From assembly GCA_005882315.1 (NCBI GenBank), contig VBAR01000003.1:124001-188000 (forward strand): a stretch of 64,000 bases of DNA. Reading direction: 5' to 3'. Below the pieces are notes generated by a model. It saw nothing but the letters and a program-made list of their open reading frames with translations. It had not been told where the DNA came from and did not search any database. The position numbers and the translations under genes are program-made. This DNA comes from Bacteroidota bacterium. GTDB lineage: Bacteria > Bacteroidota > Bacteroidia > Chitinophagales > Chitinophagaceae. Below are positions 25,068 to 34,802 of the stretch, one piece after another (position 1 is the stretch's first letter; every line of letters starts with the position of its first letter).

Positions 25068-27500
25068 ATGAAAAGTATATTTGGATTTATCCTTTTAACG
25101 ATCAGTTCTGGTATTTGCTTTGCCCAATCACAGGCAAAGTCAGTTAAAGTCACGGTTGTTAATGAAGCGCAGCAACCTTTAGCCGGAGCCACTGTGCAGC
25201 TTTTAAAGATGGATTCTTCAATTGTAAAAGTGCAGGTGTCTGACAAACTTGGGGTGGCCGAATTTGATGATCTTTCAGAAAATAATTACCTGGTACAGGT
25301 AAGCTATACTGGATTTACGCATGTTATACTTGATATTAAAAATCTTCAGCAAAAAGAAGAGTCTAGTCATGTCGTTACATTGCAATCAATTGTTGCTGTG
25401 CAGAATGAAGTGACAGTAACCGCCAAAAAACCGTTTGTACAATTTGCCCCAGATAAAACTGTCATAAATGTAGATGCAGGTATTACAAATGCTGGTACTT
25501 CTATACTGGATGTACTTGAAAAGTCACCGGGAGTAACTGTAGGCCGGGACGGTACTATTAGTATGAAAGGCAAACCCCAGGTAATGGTCCTGATCGATGG
25601 AAAACAAACTCAATTAAGCGGCGCAGATTTGCAGACTTATCTTTCCGGTATCAGCGCTTCGCAAATTGACGTGATAGAATTAATTGATAACCCAGGTGCC
25701 AAATATGATGCGGCTGGTAATTCAGGTATCATAAACATTAAAACAAAAAAGCTGAGACAAAAAGGTTTTAATGGTTCATTGAGTTTGAGCATTGGCCAGG
25801 GTATCTACACAAAATCAAATAACAGTCTTAATCTTAACTACCGTAATGGGAAAATAAATGTATTTCTTAATTATGGTAAAGGACTCGCTACAGAAACGAT
25901 GAAGATGTACACACTCAGGAAGTACTTTGATCAAAACCGTAACGATTCTTTGCTGCTTCAACAGCCTAATTGGACCAAAAGCGACATAAGGGCTGATAAT
26001 ATAAAAGCAGGACTTGATTTTTTTGTATCGAATAACACTACAATAGGCCTGACATTCACAGGTGCTTATTCAGATAGAACAACCAAAAGCGTAAGTACCA
26101 TTGATTGGATGACACCGGATTTTGTAATTGATTCCACTATCAATACCTGGGGTACGAGATATAGTAATTTCAAAAGGTCTGGAATTAATGTTTATGCCAA
26201 TCATACTTTTTCAAATAAAGATGTGCTTTCTGTTGATGTTGATTTTATAGGTTTTGAAATTAAAGCAGGACAGTTTTTTGAAACAAAACTAAGTACACCC
26301 GGAAGCATTACGACTGGTACCGAAGGCAATGTGCCTTCATCCCTGGATATTTTTACTGCAAAGCTGGATTATACAAAAAAGGTTAAGAAATATTTGTGGG
26401 AGGCTGGTATGAAAACAGCGAATACCAAAACCAATAACCTGGCCGAATATTCATTTTATGATGGCATGAACTGGTATGAAGACCTCAGCAGGAGCAACCA
26501 CTTTTTATATGATGAGAGGATCAGCGCTGTATACAGCAGTTTAAGTACTGACGTCAAAAAATGGCAATTCCAGGGAGGTCTCCGTTATGAAAATACAAGC
26601 TATACTGCCAATCAATTGGGCAATGCGGTAGTAAAGGATTCAATGACACGAAGAAACTACCATAGCCTGTTCCCTACTGCCTTTATCACTTATCATGCGG
26701 ATTCAAGTAACAATTTAACCTTTCGTTTTGGCAGGAGGATAGATAGGCCACAGTTTCAAAACCTGAACCCGTTTCTCATTACCATCAATAAATATACTTA
26801 TGAAGGAGGCAATCCTTATATAAGGCCTCAATACACATGGAATTTTGAACTCATACATTCATATAAAAACATAATTTCAACAGGCATCTCATACAGTTAT
26901 CTGAAAGATTATTTCTCGCAGATATTCGTTATTGACTCAAACGCAAGTAACGTTAATCAAAATGTTATCATTTATACCCGTGGAAATGTAGGAAGTTTTC
27001 AAAGTTTCGGAGCGACAGTAACCTTACAACTTCCGGTAACAAAATGGTGGAACTTTACGACTGTTGTGGTTTATACACATAAGATCATTAAAGGCGTAGT
27101 ATGGGAGCCGATCGAAGCAAGGGTAGACCAGGTAAATATCAGTACTAATAACCAGTTTCCGTTTAAAAAAGGCTGGGCTGGGGAGCTGAGTGGCTATTAT
27201 CAAAGTAATAGTCAGATCGACTTGCAGGAAAGCCTGACACCGCGGGGCGAAATGGGTTTTGGCATTTCTAAACAAATTATGAAAGGCAAGGGCACCCTGC
27301 GACTAAACGTAAGGGATATCTTCTATACCCAGAATTACTCAGGATATTCATTATTTGAGAACTCGGATGAGCCTTTTACAGTAAAATGGGACTCCAGGGT
27401 GGTCCGAATTGCCTTCTCCTGGCGGTTTGGTAAAGCAATGAAGGCCATCAAGAGATCGTCTGGCAGTGCTGCTGAAGAAACAGATAGGGTGGGGAATTAA
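25068..27500 (+). CDS. TonB-dependent outer-membrane receptor
   Basis: The 810-residue protein begins with a signal peptide (ISSGICFAQS). A carboxypeptidase-regulatory-like beta-sandwich follows (VTVVNEAQQPLAGATVQLLKMDSS, about 25-105). The plug domain (about 120-225) contains VLEKSPGVTVGRDGTISMKGKPQVMVLIDGK, and the remainder is a 22-strand-type barrel of the Outer_membrane_beta-barrel_3 family. Such receptors import ligands with TonB energy; the ligand is unknown. No SusD-like partner is adjacent. It is monocistronic, with its own upstream gap of about 185 bases. Confidence 0.9.
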   Translation: MKSIFGFILLTISSGICFAQSQAKSVKVTVVNEAQQPLAGATVQLLKMDSSIVKVQVSDKLGVAEFDDLSENNYLVQVSYTGFTHVILDIKNLQQKEESSHVVTLQSIVAVQNEVTVTAKKPFVQFAPDKTVINVDAGITNAGTSILDVLEKSPGVTVGRDGTISMKGKPQVMVLIDGKQTQLSGADLQTYLSGISASQIDVIELIDNPGAKYDAAGNSGIINIKTKKLRQKGFNGSLSLSIGQGIYTKSNNSLNLNYRNGKINVFLNYGKGLATETMKMYTLRKYFDQNRNDSLLLQQPNWTKSDIRADNIKAGLDFFVSNNTTIGLTFTGAYSDRTTKSVSTIDWMTPDFVIDSTINTWGTRYSNFKRSGINVYANHTFSNKDVLSVDVDFIGFEIKAGQFFETKLSTPGSITTGTEGNVPSSLDIFTAKLDYTKKVKKYLWEAGMKTANTKTNNLAEYSFYDGMNWYEDLSRSNHFLYDERISAVYSSLSTDVKKWQFQGGLRYENTSYTANQLGNAVVKDSMTRRNYHSLFPTAFITYHADSSNNLTFRFGRRIDRPQFQNLNPFLITINKYTYEGGNPYIRPQYTWNFELIHSYKNIISTGISYSYLKDYFSQIFVIDSNASNVNQNVIIYTRGNVGSFQSFGATVTLQLPVTKWWNFTTVVVYTHKIIKGVVWEPIEARVDQVNISTNNQFPFKKGWAGELSGYYQSNSQIDLQESLTPRGEMGFGISKQIMKGKGTLRLNVRDIFYTQNYSGYSLFENSDEPFTVKWDSRVVRIAFSWRFGKAMKAIKRSSGSAAEETDRVGN

Positions 27501-27606
27501 AAGCCATTATTTAAGTAATTGTTTGCCAACAGGCAACAAGCCATGGGTTTTTCACATATGGGTAAAAAAAAATCCAAATCGCATAAAAAAATCTACTGCT
27601 TTCCCT

Positions 27607-27614
27607 TACCTTTG
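27607..27614 (+). promoter_or_regulatory. Probable -7 box of the rpmB operon
   Basis: TACCTTTG matches TAnnTTTG 24 bases before the rpmB start. The -33 position is not well matched. Confidence 0.5.
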
Positions 27615-27637
27615 CCGTCCCTTAAAAATCAGAAGTC

Positions 27638-27874
27638 ATGGCTAGAGTATGTCAGGTAACAGGTAAAAAACCAATAGGTGGAAACAAAGTTTCTCACTCA
27701 AATATCAAAACAAAACGCCGTTTTCTGCCCAATCTGCAGACAAAACGCTATTACCTGGTTGAAGAAGATAAATGGATCACATTGAAAGTTTCAAGTGAAG
27801 CGATCCGCACCATTAACAAGAATGGTCTTTTCAACGTGGTCAAAGAATTAAGAAAACAAGGTCAACACATTTAA
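27638..27874 (+). CDS. rpmB: 50S ribosomal protein L28
   Basis: The 78-residue L28 starts MARVCQVTGKKPIGGNKVSHSNIKTKRRFLPNL, the family's N-terminal signature, and is full length. It is the first gene of an rpmB-rpmG-DUF4295-ftsY-rimO order typical of Bacteroidota. Confidence 0.97.
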   Translation: MARVCQVTGKKPIGGNKVSHSNIKTKRRFLPNLQTKRYYLVEEDKWITLKVSSEAIRTINKNGLFNVVKELRKQGQHI

Positions 27875-27886
27875 ATCGAATAGACA

Positions 27887-28069
27887 ATGGCAAAGAAAGG
27901 AAACCGTGTACAGGTAATTCTGGAATGTACTGAGCACAAAAACAGTGGTCAGCCTGGTACCAGCCGTTACATTACTGTAAAAAACAAGAAGAACAATCCT
28001 GAAAGATTAGAGTTGAAAAAATTCAACTCGATCCTGAAGAAAGTGACTGTTCATAAAGAAATCAAATAA
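27887..28069 (+). CDS. rpmG: 50S ribosomal protein L33
   Basis: The 60-residue L33 has the family pattern [11 protein letters not shown]...[21 protein letters not shown]. Only the first of the zinc-ligand cysteines of the C+ type is seen, so this is probably a zinc-free form. It lies 12 bases after rpmB. Confidence 0.96.
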   Translation: MAKKGNRVQVILECTEHKNSGQPGTSRYITVKNKKNNPERLELKKFNSILKKVTVHKEIK

Positions 28070-28092
28070 CCTGATTTAAAAAATAATTTACT

Positions 28093-28266
28093 ATGGCAAA
28101 AGCAGCTAAAACCGCGATTAAGAGCAAAGACCAGAAAGCAGCATCAGATGCAAAAAACTGGACTAAAGTAATCCGTTCTGTACGCAGCCCGAAATCCGGT
28201 GCTTATACTTTTAAAGAAGCAATCGTACACAAGGATAAGATCAAAGAATTCCTCGCTCAAAAATAA
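28093..28266 (+). CDS. DUF4295 small basic protein
   Basis: This 57-residue, Lys-rich protein starts MAKAAKTAIKSKDQKAAS and ends KDKIKEFLAQK. It lies 23 bases after rpmG in the ribosomal-protein operon. The position and sequence match the Bacteroidota DUF4295 family. A Bacteroidota-specific large-subunit protein named bL38 was reported in the Flavobacterium johnsoniae ribosome structure. This gene could be that protein, but I cannot confirm the identity from memory. Confidence 0.85.
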   Translation: MAKAAKTAIKSKDQKAASDAKNWTKVIRSVRSPKSGAYTFKEAIVHKDKIKEFLAQK

Positions 28267-28289
28267 TTTCATGAGGTAGAAAAAATATT

Positions 28290-28326
28290 AAAAGCTGTCC
28301 GCCGTAGGCGGATGGCTTTTGTTTTT
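28290..28326 (+). terminator. Terminator between DUF4295 and ftsY
   Basis: TCCGCC (28298-28303) and GGCGGA (28307-28312) form the upper stem and AAAAGC (28290-28295) and GCTTTT (28315-28320) the lower stem, followed by GTTTTT. It should limit read-through from the ribosomal-protein genes into ftsY. Confidence 0.7.
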
Positions 28327-28366
28327 AGTTGGAATTTGGTTTTTGTTATTTGTAATTTTCATCATT

Positions 28367-29329
28367 ATGGGTTTTTTAAATAAGCTATTTGGTAAAAAAG
28401 AAAAGGAGAGCCTTGACCAGGGTTTGCAAAAAACCAAGGAAGGCTTCTTTGCCAAAATAACAAAAGCAATTGCTGGAAAAAACACTGTTGATGAAGAAGT
28501 GTTGGATAACCTGGAAGATGCCCTGGTTAGCTCTGATGTAGGCATTGAAACAACAATCAAGATCATTGAGCGGGTAGAACAAAGGGTAGCAAAGGATAAA
28601 TATTTTGGAGCTTCAGAACTTAATAGAATTTTACAGGAAGAAATTGAGTTAATGCTCGTTGATGCTCCTGCAGCTAATAGCTATGCCTTTGATTCAGAAT
28701 TTCCGGCAAAGCCTTATATAATTTTAGTGGTAGGTGTAAATGGTGTTGGTAAAACAACCACGATCGGCAAGCTTGCTTATAATTTCAAAGCGGCAGGAAA
28801 AGAAGTATTACTTGGGGCTGCAGATACATTTCGTGCAGCCGCTGTTGATCAACTTACAATATGGAGTGAAAGAGTAGGTGTTCCAATAGTGAAGCAAGCA
28901 ATGGGTAGTGACCCGGCTGCTGTGGCTTTTGACACAGTTCAAAGTGCGGTAGCAAAAGGTAGTGATGTTGTACTCATTGATACAGCCGGACGTTTACATA
29001 ATAAAGCCCACCTGATGGATGAACTGGGTAAAATAAAAAGAGTGGTTCAAAAAGTAATTCCGGATGCCCCGCATGAAGTATTACTGGTGCTTGATGGAAG
29101 TACGGGTCAAAATGCACTTGAACAAGCAAAACATTTTACAGCAACAACTGATGTTACAGCATTAGCAATAACTAAACTTGATGGCACAGCAAAAGGAGGT
29201 GTTGTTCTTGCAATCGCTAATCAATTTAAAATACCTGTAAAATTTATTGGTGTTGGTGAAAAAATGGAAGACCTGCTGGTTTTTGATAAGCATGAGTTTG
29301 TGAATAGTTTATTTAATCTTGAAAAATAG
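28367..29329 (+). CDS. ftsY: Signal recognition particle receptor FtsY
   Basis: This SRP receptor GTPase docks ribosome-nascent chain complexes to the membrane. The start at 28367 (MGFLNKLFGKKEKE) gives 320 residues, so the acidic A domain is short. The N domain is at about 20-105. The G domain has P-loop GVNGVGKTTTIGKL, GAADTFRAAAVDQL, DTAGRL and TKLDGTAKGG. An upstream in-frame TTG at 28319 would add a hydrophobic stretch not seen in the family. RimO follows 15 bases later. Confidence 0.95.
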   Translation: MGFLNKLFGKKEKESLDQGLQKTKEGFFAKITKAIAGKNTVDEEVLDNLEDALVSSDVGIETTIKIIERVEQRVAKDKYFGASELNRILQEEIELMLVDAPAANSYAFDSEFPAKPYIILVVGVNGVGKTTTIGKLAYNFKAAGKEVLLGAADTFRAAAVDQLTIWSERVGVPIVKQAMGSDPAAVAFDTVQSAVAKGSDVVLIDTAGRLHNKAHLMDELGKIKRVVQKVIPDAPHEVLLVLDGSTGQNALEQAKHFTATTDVTALAITKLDGTAKGGVVLAIANQFKIPVKFIGVGEKMEDLLVFDKHEFVNSLFNLEK

Positions 29330-29344
29330 GATTGTGTTCTTAGA

Positions 29345-30652
29345 ATGAAAACAAAAAAGCTACATAAAGACAAAGTGAACATCATCACCCTTGGGTGTAG
29401 TAAGAATATGGTGGATAGTGAAGTGCTGAGTGGTCAGTTGATGGCCAATGAGATTGATGTAGTGCATGAGAATAAAAAATCTGATCACAATATAGTTGTA
29501 GTAAATACATGTGGCTTTATTGAAAAAGCAAAAGAAGAATCTATCAATACTATCCTCGACCAGGTTGAATTAAAAAATCGTGGTAAGCTCGATAAAGTGT
29601 ATGTGACAGGTTGTTTGAGTCACCGATATAAAGATGAGCTGGAAAAAGAAATACCCGGAGTGGATGCTTTTTTTGGAACAATGGAACTTCCATTGATCTT
29701 AAAACAGTTCGATGCAGATTATAAAACTGAACTGCTGGGTGAAAGATTATTAGCTACGCCGCAACATTACGCCTATCTGAAAATTTCAGAGGGCTGTAAC
29801 CGTACCTGTTCATTCTGTGCTATTCCGCTTATGCGTGGCGGACATGTAAGCAAATCAATTGAAGAAATTGTAAAAGAAGCCGAGGGTTTGGTAAGACGTG
29901 GTGTAAAAGAAGTGATGCTGATAGCACAGGAGCTTACTTACTATGGTCTTGATATTTATAAAAAGAGAATGTTGCCGGACCTCTTACATCGCCTGGCTGA
30001 TGTAAAAGGTTTGGAATGGATCCGTTTGCATTATGCATATCCATCAAAATTTCCATTGGAGATTTTAGATGTGATGCGTGAACGGGAAAATATCTGTAAC
30101 TATCTCGATATGCCGTTGCAGCATGCTGCAAACAATATGCTGAAAGCAATGAAGCGTCAGATAACAAGAGAAGAAATGGAAGATCTGATTGTTGCAGTAA
30201 GAGAAAAAGTTCCTGGTATTTGTTTACGTACGACTTTAATTGCCGGGTTTCCCGGTGAAACGCAGGATGATGTTGATGAACTGAAATTATTTTTACAGAA
30301 ACAACGTTTCGATCGTGTTGGCATTTTTACATACTCACATGAAGAAGGAACATCTGCTCATGATTTGATTGATGATGTGCCTGCAGATGAGAAGGAGAGA
30401 AGGGCACAGGAGATAATGGAAACACAACAGGAAATTTCATTTGAATTGAACCAGGAAAAAGTAGGAAAGGTTTTCAAAACACTTATTGATAAAAAAGAAG
30501 CTGGTCGCTATTTAGGCCGTACAGAATTTGATTCGGTGGAAGTAGATAATGAAGTGGTGATTCATTCTTCAAAGAAATTACCCATCGGTGAATTTGTTAA
30601 TGTGAAGATCACAAAGGCTTTTGACTACGATCTGGAAGGAGAAGTGGTTTAG
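29345..30652 (+). CDS. rimO: Ribosomal protein S12 methylthiotransferase RimO
   Basis: This 435-residue radical-SAM enzyme adds a methylthio group to an Asp of ribosomal protein S12. The N-terminal UPF0004 domain carries three cluster cysteines (LGCSKNMVDSE, VNTCGFI, TGCLSHRYKDEL). The radical-SAM cluster is CNRTCSFCAIPLMRGGH, and a C-terminal TRAM domain covers about 370-435. LMRGGHVSKS and LTYYGLDIYK favour RimO over MiaB. It probably shares a transcript with ftsY. Confidence 0.95.
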   Translation: MKTKKLHKDKVNIITLGCSKNMVDSEVLSGQLMANEIDVVHENKKSDHNIVVVNTCGFIEKAKEESINTILDQVELKNRGKLDKVYVTGCLSHRYKDELEKEIPGVDAFFGTMELPLILKQFDADYKTELLGERLLATPQHYAYLKISEGCNRTCSFCAIPLMRGGHVSKSIEEIVKEAEGLVRRGVKEVMLIAQELTYYGLDIYKKRMLPDLLHRLADVKGLEWIRLHYAYPSKFPLEILDVMRERENICNYLDMPLQHAANNMLKAMKRQITREEMEDLIVAVREKVPGICLRTTLIAGFPGETQDDVDELKLFLQKQRFDRVGIFTYSHEEGTSAHDLIDDVPADEKERRAQEIMETQQEISFELNQEKVGKVFKTLIDKKEAGRYLGRTEFDSVEVDNEVVIHSSKKLPIGEFVNVKITKAFDYDLEGEVV

Positions 30653-30664
30653 ACCCTTGTCATC

Positions 30665-31015
30665 TTACTCTCTTAAAATCTTCTCCATTTTCTTTCCTTT
30701 TGCCAACTCGTCCACCAACTTATCCATATACCGGATCTGTTGCATGAGTTTGTCTTCGATGTCTTCTACACGGTATCCACAAATTACGCCGGTGATCTTT
30801 GAAGCATTTGGATTCATTTTGGGAGCCTCGGCGAAAAAGGTTTTAAGATCACTTTTCTTGTCGATCTGCTTTTGCAATGTTTGCTTGTTGTACCCCGTTA
30901 GCCAAAAGATAACAGTTTCCAGCTCAGCCTTTGTGCGTTCCTTTCCCTCTACTTTTTTTATATATAAGGAATAGATACTGGCAAAACTGTACGCAAATAC
31001 TCTTGTATAATCCAT
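30665..31015 (-). CDS. DUF2200 family protein
   Basis: This 116-residue protein matches DUF2200 from its start (RVFAYSFASIYSLYIKKVEGKERTKAELETVIFWLTGY) through LQKQIDKKSDLKTFFAEAPKMNPN and ITGVICGYRVEDIEDKLMQQIRYMDKLVDELAKG. The family is widespread and uncharacterised. The gene stands alone on the minus strand, converging on rimO. Confidence 0.85.
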   Translation of the reverse strand: MDYTRVFAYSFASIYSLYIKKVEGKERTKAELETVIFWLTGYNKQTLQKQIDKKSDLKTFFAEAPKMNPNASKITGVICGYRVEDIEDKLMQQIRYMDKLVDELAKGKKMEKILRE

Positions 31016-31213
31016 TTTATTTGTTGTTATTTTTTTAGTTGATTTCTTGTAGTCAACCCCAAGTTCTCATTTCAAATTTAATTAAATCCCAACGTATAAA
31101 TTAGGAAGCATTAAATAATTATGACCTAAAGCAATTGATAGGGGAGGCAATTATACACTTGCTTAATCTTCGGCTGAGTGAAGGCAATGTTATGGGTTGA
31201 TTTTTATTTGATT
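31016..31213. other. Spacer with cassette-like sequence features
   Basis: No gene was found. The spacer holds a 22-base AT-rich motif at 31071-31092 (core AAATTTAATTAAATCCC) that recurs in related form at 31942-31964 and 39185-39206, each time upstream of a minus-strand gene. TAAATTTG read on the minus strand within the motif could be a -7 box. Confidence 0.3.
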
Positions 31214-31603
31214 TTAACCTTCATACTTGTGAAATTCACTTATTGTCAAATAATATCCGTCTGGATCTTTAATTGAAAATTCCTTTTTCATTGAGTTTGG
31301 ATTTAAGTGAATATCTTCTTCAATAGGCCAACCTGTTTTTTCAACATTGTGGCGTATAAAATTCATATTCCCTGTCCTGAAATAAATGATTAGCCCATTG
31401 CCAGGGGTAATATGTGGGTTTGCCATTGTAGGATGCCCGTGTTCTCCCCATTTGTGAAGACAAATTAAGACCTCATCTTTTTCAGAGATCAAAACATCAA
31501 ATTCTTTTCCTCCGTGCATGCTTCTGCAATCAAACATTGATTGATACCATTTAGAACTGGCTTCAACATCTTTTACAGCTATTATTGGGTCAATTTTTGT
31601 CAT
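31214..31603 (-). CDS. VOC family (glyoxalase/bleomycin-resistance fold) protein
   Basis: This 129-residue protein has the paired beta-alpha-beta-beta-beta modules of the vicinal oxygen chelate fold. The marks are PIIAVKDVEASSKWYQSMFDCR at the start and KEFSIKDPDGYYLTISEF at the end. The usual metal ligands cannot be assigned with confidence. It lies 7 bases after a small gene of unknown function on the same strand. Confidence 0.82.
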   Translation of the reverse strand: MTKIDPIIAVKDVEASSKWYQSMFDCRSMHGGKEFDVLISEKDEVLICLHKWGEHGHPTMANPHITPGNGLIIYFRTGNMNFIRHNVEKTGWPIEEDIHLNPNSMKKEFSIKDPDGYYLTISEFHKYEG

Positions 31604-31610
31604 CGTTGAT

Positions 31611-31853
31611 TTATGCCTTTGGATTTTGTATGTCCAAAGATTGACGATATTTTACACAACCTTTTATAAATTCCGACCATTCAGGCACAGAAATTTTTGG
31701 ATCTATTTTTTCAGGCAACAGGGACCAAAGCTCTGGATGGTGCCAACATAATTCCTGGCCAGTGCTGTCCCGATGTTCACGTATTCCTGCTCTCAGTTTT
31801 TTTATTTCTTCTATGAGCTGGTCTCTACTCATTTGCTGTATATCTTCATCCAT
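31611..31853 (-). CDS. Small conserved-looking protein of unknown function
   Basis: This 80-residue soluble protein has an N-terminal charged helix (MSRDQLIEEIKKLRAGIREHRDSTG) and a Trp-rich core (ELCWHHPELWSLLPE). It ends VPEWSEFIKGCVKYRQSLD. The pattern looks conserved, but I do not assign a function. It precedes the VOC gene and is probably co-transcribed with it. Confidence 0.65.
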   Translation of the reverse strand: MDEDIQQMSRDQLIEEIKKLRAGIREHRDSTGQELCWHHPELWSLLPEKIDPKISVPEWSEFIKGCVKYRQSLDIQNPKA

Positions 31854-32060
31854 TATTTTAAATTAAAGTAGTTTTTGTTATAGGTTTAAACAATTGTCCA
31901 TTTTTGCATTGCGCCCAATCTGCTTATTGCCGCAAGTCTTGTTCCAAATTTAATTAATTCCCAAAAGCCGAAATGAACAGGTAATACTATAAATACATTC
32001 CGGATTCTTAATCCTCCAATCCCAGACAATCCATTATCTTAGTCAATCTAACCAAAGCAT

Positions 32061-34139
32061 ATGGCCGATAACCAATTTACTTTCCTTAACCGTGACCTGA
32101 GCTGGCTTAGTTTTAATCATCGTGTGCTGCTGGAAGCAGGTGATGAATCGGTGCCACTATACAGCCGCATCCAGTTTCTATCTATTTTTTCTTCCAATCT
32201 CGATGAGTTCTTCCGGGTTCGGATGCCATCAATTTTTGCTTTTACAAGTATTAATGCAAAAAAGACTCCTTTGCGTGAAGAATATCCTGAAGACCTGGTG
32301 ATGACGGTGAAAAATATGATCCAGAAACAACTGGAGGGTTTTGGAAAAATATTAAAAACACAAATACTACCAGGGCTTGAGCAAAATAATATTCATTTGT
32401 ATTATGGTGATGCCATCAGGAACGAGCATAAAGAATCCGTGAAGGATTATTTTCTTTCAAAGGTTCTCTCTTTTATACAACCTGTGATCCTGAAAAAAGA
32501 AAATCAGCTAAATGTTTTTCTCGAAAATAATTATCTCTATTTTATTGTACATGCAGAAATGTTGAATGAACCGGGTCAGCCGGTTTATGCATTGCTGAAT
32601 ATTCCATCCGACCAATTGCCGCGGTTTTCCGAATTGCAAAAATTGGAGGACACAAACTACCTGCTTTTTTTAGATGATGTGATACGGGAGAATATCACTG
32701 AAATATTTTCGGGTTATAAAATTCAGGGTGCCTATAGTGTGAAGCTAACCCGTGACGCAGACTTGAATCTTGAGGATGAATTTGCCGGTGATATTGCAGA
32801 GAAGATCGAAAAGCAATTAAGCAAAAGAGATATCGGTTCTGCTACCCGTTTTTTATTTGATGGGCGTATGCCTCCGGAAATAAGAGAGTTTGTAAAAAAT
32901 TATTTCAAACTGCCGGAAGATGAAATGGTGGAAGGTGGTCGCTATCATAACCTGAAAGACCTGGGAAGCCTCCCGAATCCTGGTGGTAAAAAATTGAGTT
33001 ATGAAAACTGGCCGGCCATACCACATGCCGGTTTTACGAATGACCGGCCCATTTTTGAAATTATAAAAGATGGCGAAAAGCTTCTTCACCTGCCATACCA
33101 ATCTTACAATTATATTCTGAGGTTCTTTAATGAAGCAGCAATAGATCCGAAAGTAAAAGAGATCTATGTAACGCTTTACCGGGTAGCTGCCAATTCACAT
33201 ATTGTAAATGCACTTATCAGCGCTGCAAAAAATGGAAAGAAGGTAACAGTGTTTGTTGAATTGAAAGCAAGATTTGATGAAGCCAATAATATCCGCTGGA
33301 GTAAAAAGATGAAAACAGCAGGAGTAAAGATCGTGAATTCTATTCCGGGCTTGAAAGTGCATGCAAAGGTTGCATTGATAAGCCGCTATGAAGAAAGCCA
33401 ACTAGAGCATTACTCTTTGATGGCTACTGGTAATTTTAACGAATCCACCGCTAAATTTTATACAGACCATGTTTTCTTTACCAATAAAAAAGAATTTAGC
33501 GATGAGCTGCAGGAGTTATTTTATTACCTGCAGTCAAGATCTCAACCTGGGCAGTATGGGAAAATTAATTTCAAGCACTTGTTGGTTTCCCAATTCAATT
33601 TGGTGAAACGCTTCCGTAAAATGATTGACAGGGAAATTGAAAATGCAAAGGCGGGTTTGCCAGCAAATATTATTATTAAAGTAAATAACCTGCAGGAAAG
33701 GGAGATGATCGAAAAATTGTATGAAGCAAGCAATGCGGGAGTAAAAATTCAATTAATAGTTCGAAGCATTTGTTGTGTAGCGCCGGGTATTCCCGGACAA
33801 AGCGAAAACATAACCATACATAGAATTGTTGACCGCTATCTTGAACATGCAAGAATTTTTATGTTTTATAATAACGGCCAGCCGGAGTTTTATATGGGTA
33901 GCGCCGATTGGATGAGTCGTAACCTGTTTAGCCGCATCGAAGTTGTATTTCCTGTTTATGATGAAAAAATGAAAGAAGAGATCAGCAACATACTTCAATT
34001 GCAGCTCAGCGATAACAGTAAAGCAGTTTTACTCAAGGCTGATCTAAGCAATGAAAAAATTGATCCGCAAGACAAAGAACCTCTTGCTTCACAGGAAGCT
34101 ATTTACAATTTTATAAAAGAAAGAAAACACGAGGCCTAA
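32061..34139 (+). CDS. ppk1: Polyphosphate kinase 1
   Basis: This 692-residue PPK1 reversibly polymerises the gamma-phosphate of ATP into polyphosphate. The N domain starts FLNRDLSWLSFNHRVL...SNLDEFFRVRM. The phospho-accepting histidine is in GLKVHAKVALI, and a second active-site histidine is in DRYLEHARIFMF. All four PPK1 domains are present and the length is normal. No exopolyphosphatase gene is adjacent. Confidence 0.96.
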   Translation: MADNQFTFLNRDLSWLSFNHRVLLEAGDESVPLYSRIQFLSIFSSNLDEFFRVRMPSIFAFTSINAKKTPLREEYPEDLVMTVKNMIQKQLEGFGKILKTQILPGLEQNNIHLYYGDAIRNEHKESVKDYFLSKVLSFIQPVILKKENQLNVFLENNYLYFIVHAEMLNEPGQPVYALLNIPSDQLPRFSELQKLEDTNYLLFLDDVIRENITEIFSGYKIQGAYSVKLTRDADLNLEDEFAGDIAEKIEKQLSKRDIGSATRFLFDGRMPPEIREFVKNYFKLPEDEMVEGGRYHNLKDLGSLPNPGGKKLSYENWPAIPHAGFTNDRPIFEIIKDGEKLLHLPYQSYNYILRFFNEAAIDPKVKEIYVTLYRVAANSHIVNALISAAKNGKKVTVFVELKARFDEANNIRWSKKMKTAGVKIVNSIPGLKVHAKVALISRYEESQLEHYSLMATGNFNESTAKFYTDHVFFTNKKEFSDELQELFYYLQSRSQPGQYGKINFKHLLVSQFNLVKRFRKMIDREIENAKAGLPANIIIKVNNLQEREMIEKLYEASNAGVKIQLIVRSICCVAPGIPGQSENITIHRIVDRYLEHARIFMFYNNGQPEFYMGSADWMSRNLFSRIEVVFPVYDEKMKEEISNILQLQLSDNSKAVLLKADLSNEKIDPQDKEPLASQEAIYNFIKERKHEA

Positions 34140-34178
34140 TTCGTTTACGTTCCTGTCAACACACCCAGACGTGGCTGG

Positions 34179-34757
34179 TTATTCTTTTGCTGCTCTTTCA
34201 ATATTCCTGTCCGGTATCAGCCACATAATGGCAACAAGGAGGATAAGGATACCGCCAGCAAGAGCATTATAAAGTGCTGCAATCATTGCGATCGTGTAAA
34301 TAATACAGGAGATAGATCCTTTTTTAGACTGCTTTCTAAGCAATTCAAGCAAAGCTTCATTATTCCGGTTACAGGCTTTCATTACCATTAGTAAGATGTA
34401 ATAAGCAACGCCGCAGAGATTCTCCAGCAATGCATAAACAGCAACTGTTTTTTTCTCAAAATGATTTTCACCCATCCAGCCGGTGGCAAAAGGAATAAGT
34501 GATAGCCAGAATAATAAATGCAGGTTTGCCCACAAGATGCTGCCTCTTACTTCTTTTATTGTATGAATGAGATGATGATGATTACCCCAATAAATGCCGA
34601 GCATAGTAAAACTTACTATGTAGCTTATGAAAACAGGCCAGAGTTTTAATAAAGCATCCCATGTAGCTTCATGGGGAACTTTTAACTCAAGTACCATGAT
34701 GGTAATAATAATAGCGATTACACCATCGCTGAACATTTCGAGTCTTGCTTTGTTCAT
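34179..34757 (-). CDS. TMEM175-type potassium channel (DUF1211)
   Basis: This 192-residue membrane protein has the TMEM175 start RLEMFSDGVIAIIITIMVLELKVP, where the first helix with its FSDG motif lines the K+ pore. NHHHLIHTIKEVRGSILWANLHLLFWLSLIPFATGWMGE follows. Bacterial members have one six-helix repeat and assemble as tetramers. The gene is alone on the minus strand after ppk1. Confidence 0.88.
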   Translation of the reverse strand: MNKARLEMFSDGVIAIIITIMVLELKVPHEATWDALLKLWPVFISYIVSFTMLGIYWGNHHHLIHTIKEVRGSILWANLHLLFWLSLIPFATGWMGENHFEKKTVAVYALLENLCGVAYYILLMVMKACNRNNEALLELLRKQSKKGSISCIIYTIAMIAALYNALAGGILILLVAIMWLIPDRNIERAAKE

Positions 34758-34802
34758 TCTGCGAATTTAAGGAAACTGGATTTGCGGAAGCGGCAATCAG
34801 TA

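Noticed and set aside
28319-28366. Hydrophobic N-terminal extension of FtsY from a TTG
   Set aside because: It starts within the terminator region, and FtsY proteins of this group begin at the MGFLNKLFGK-like segment.
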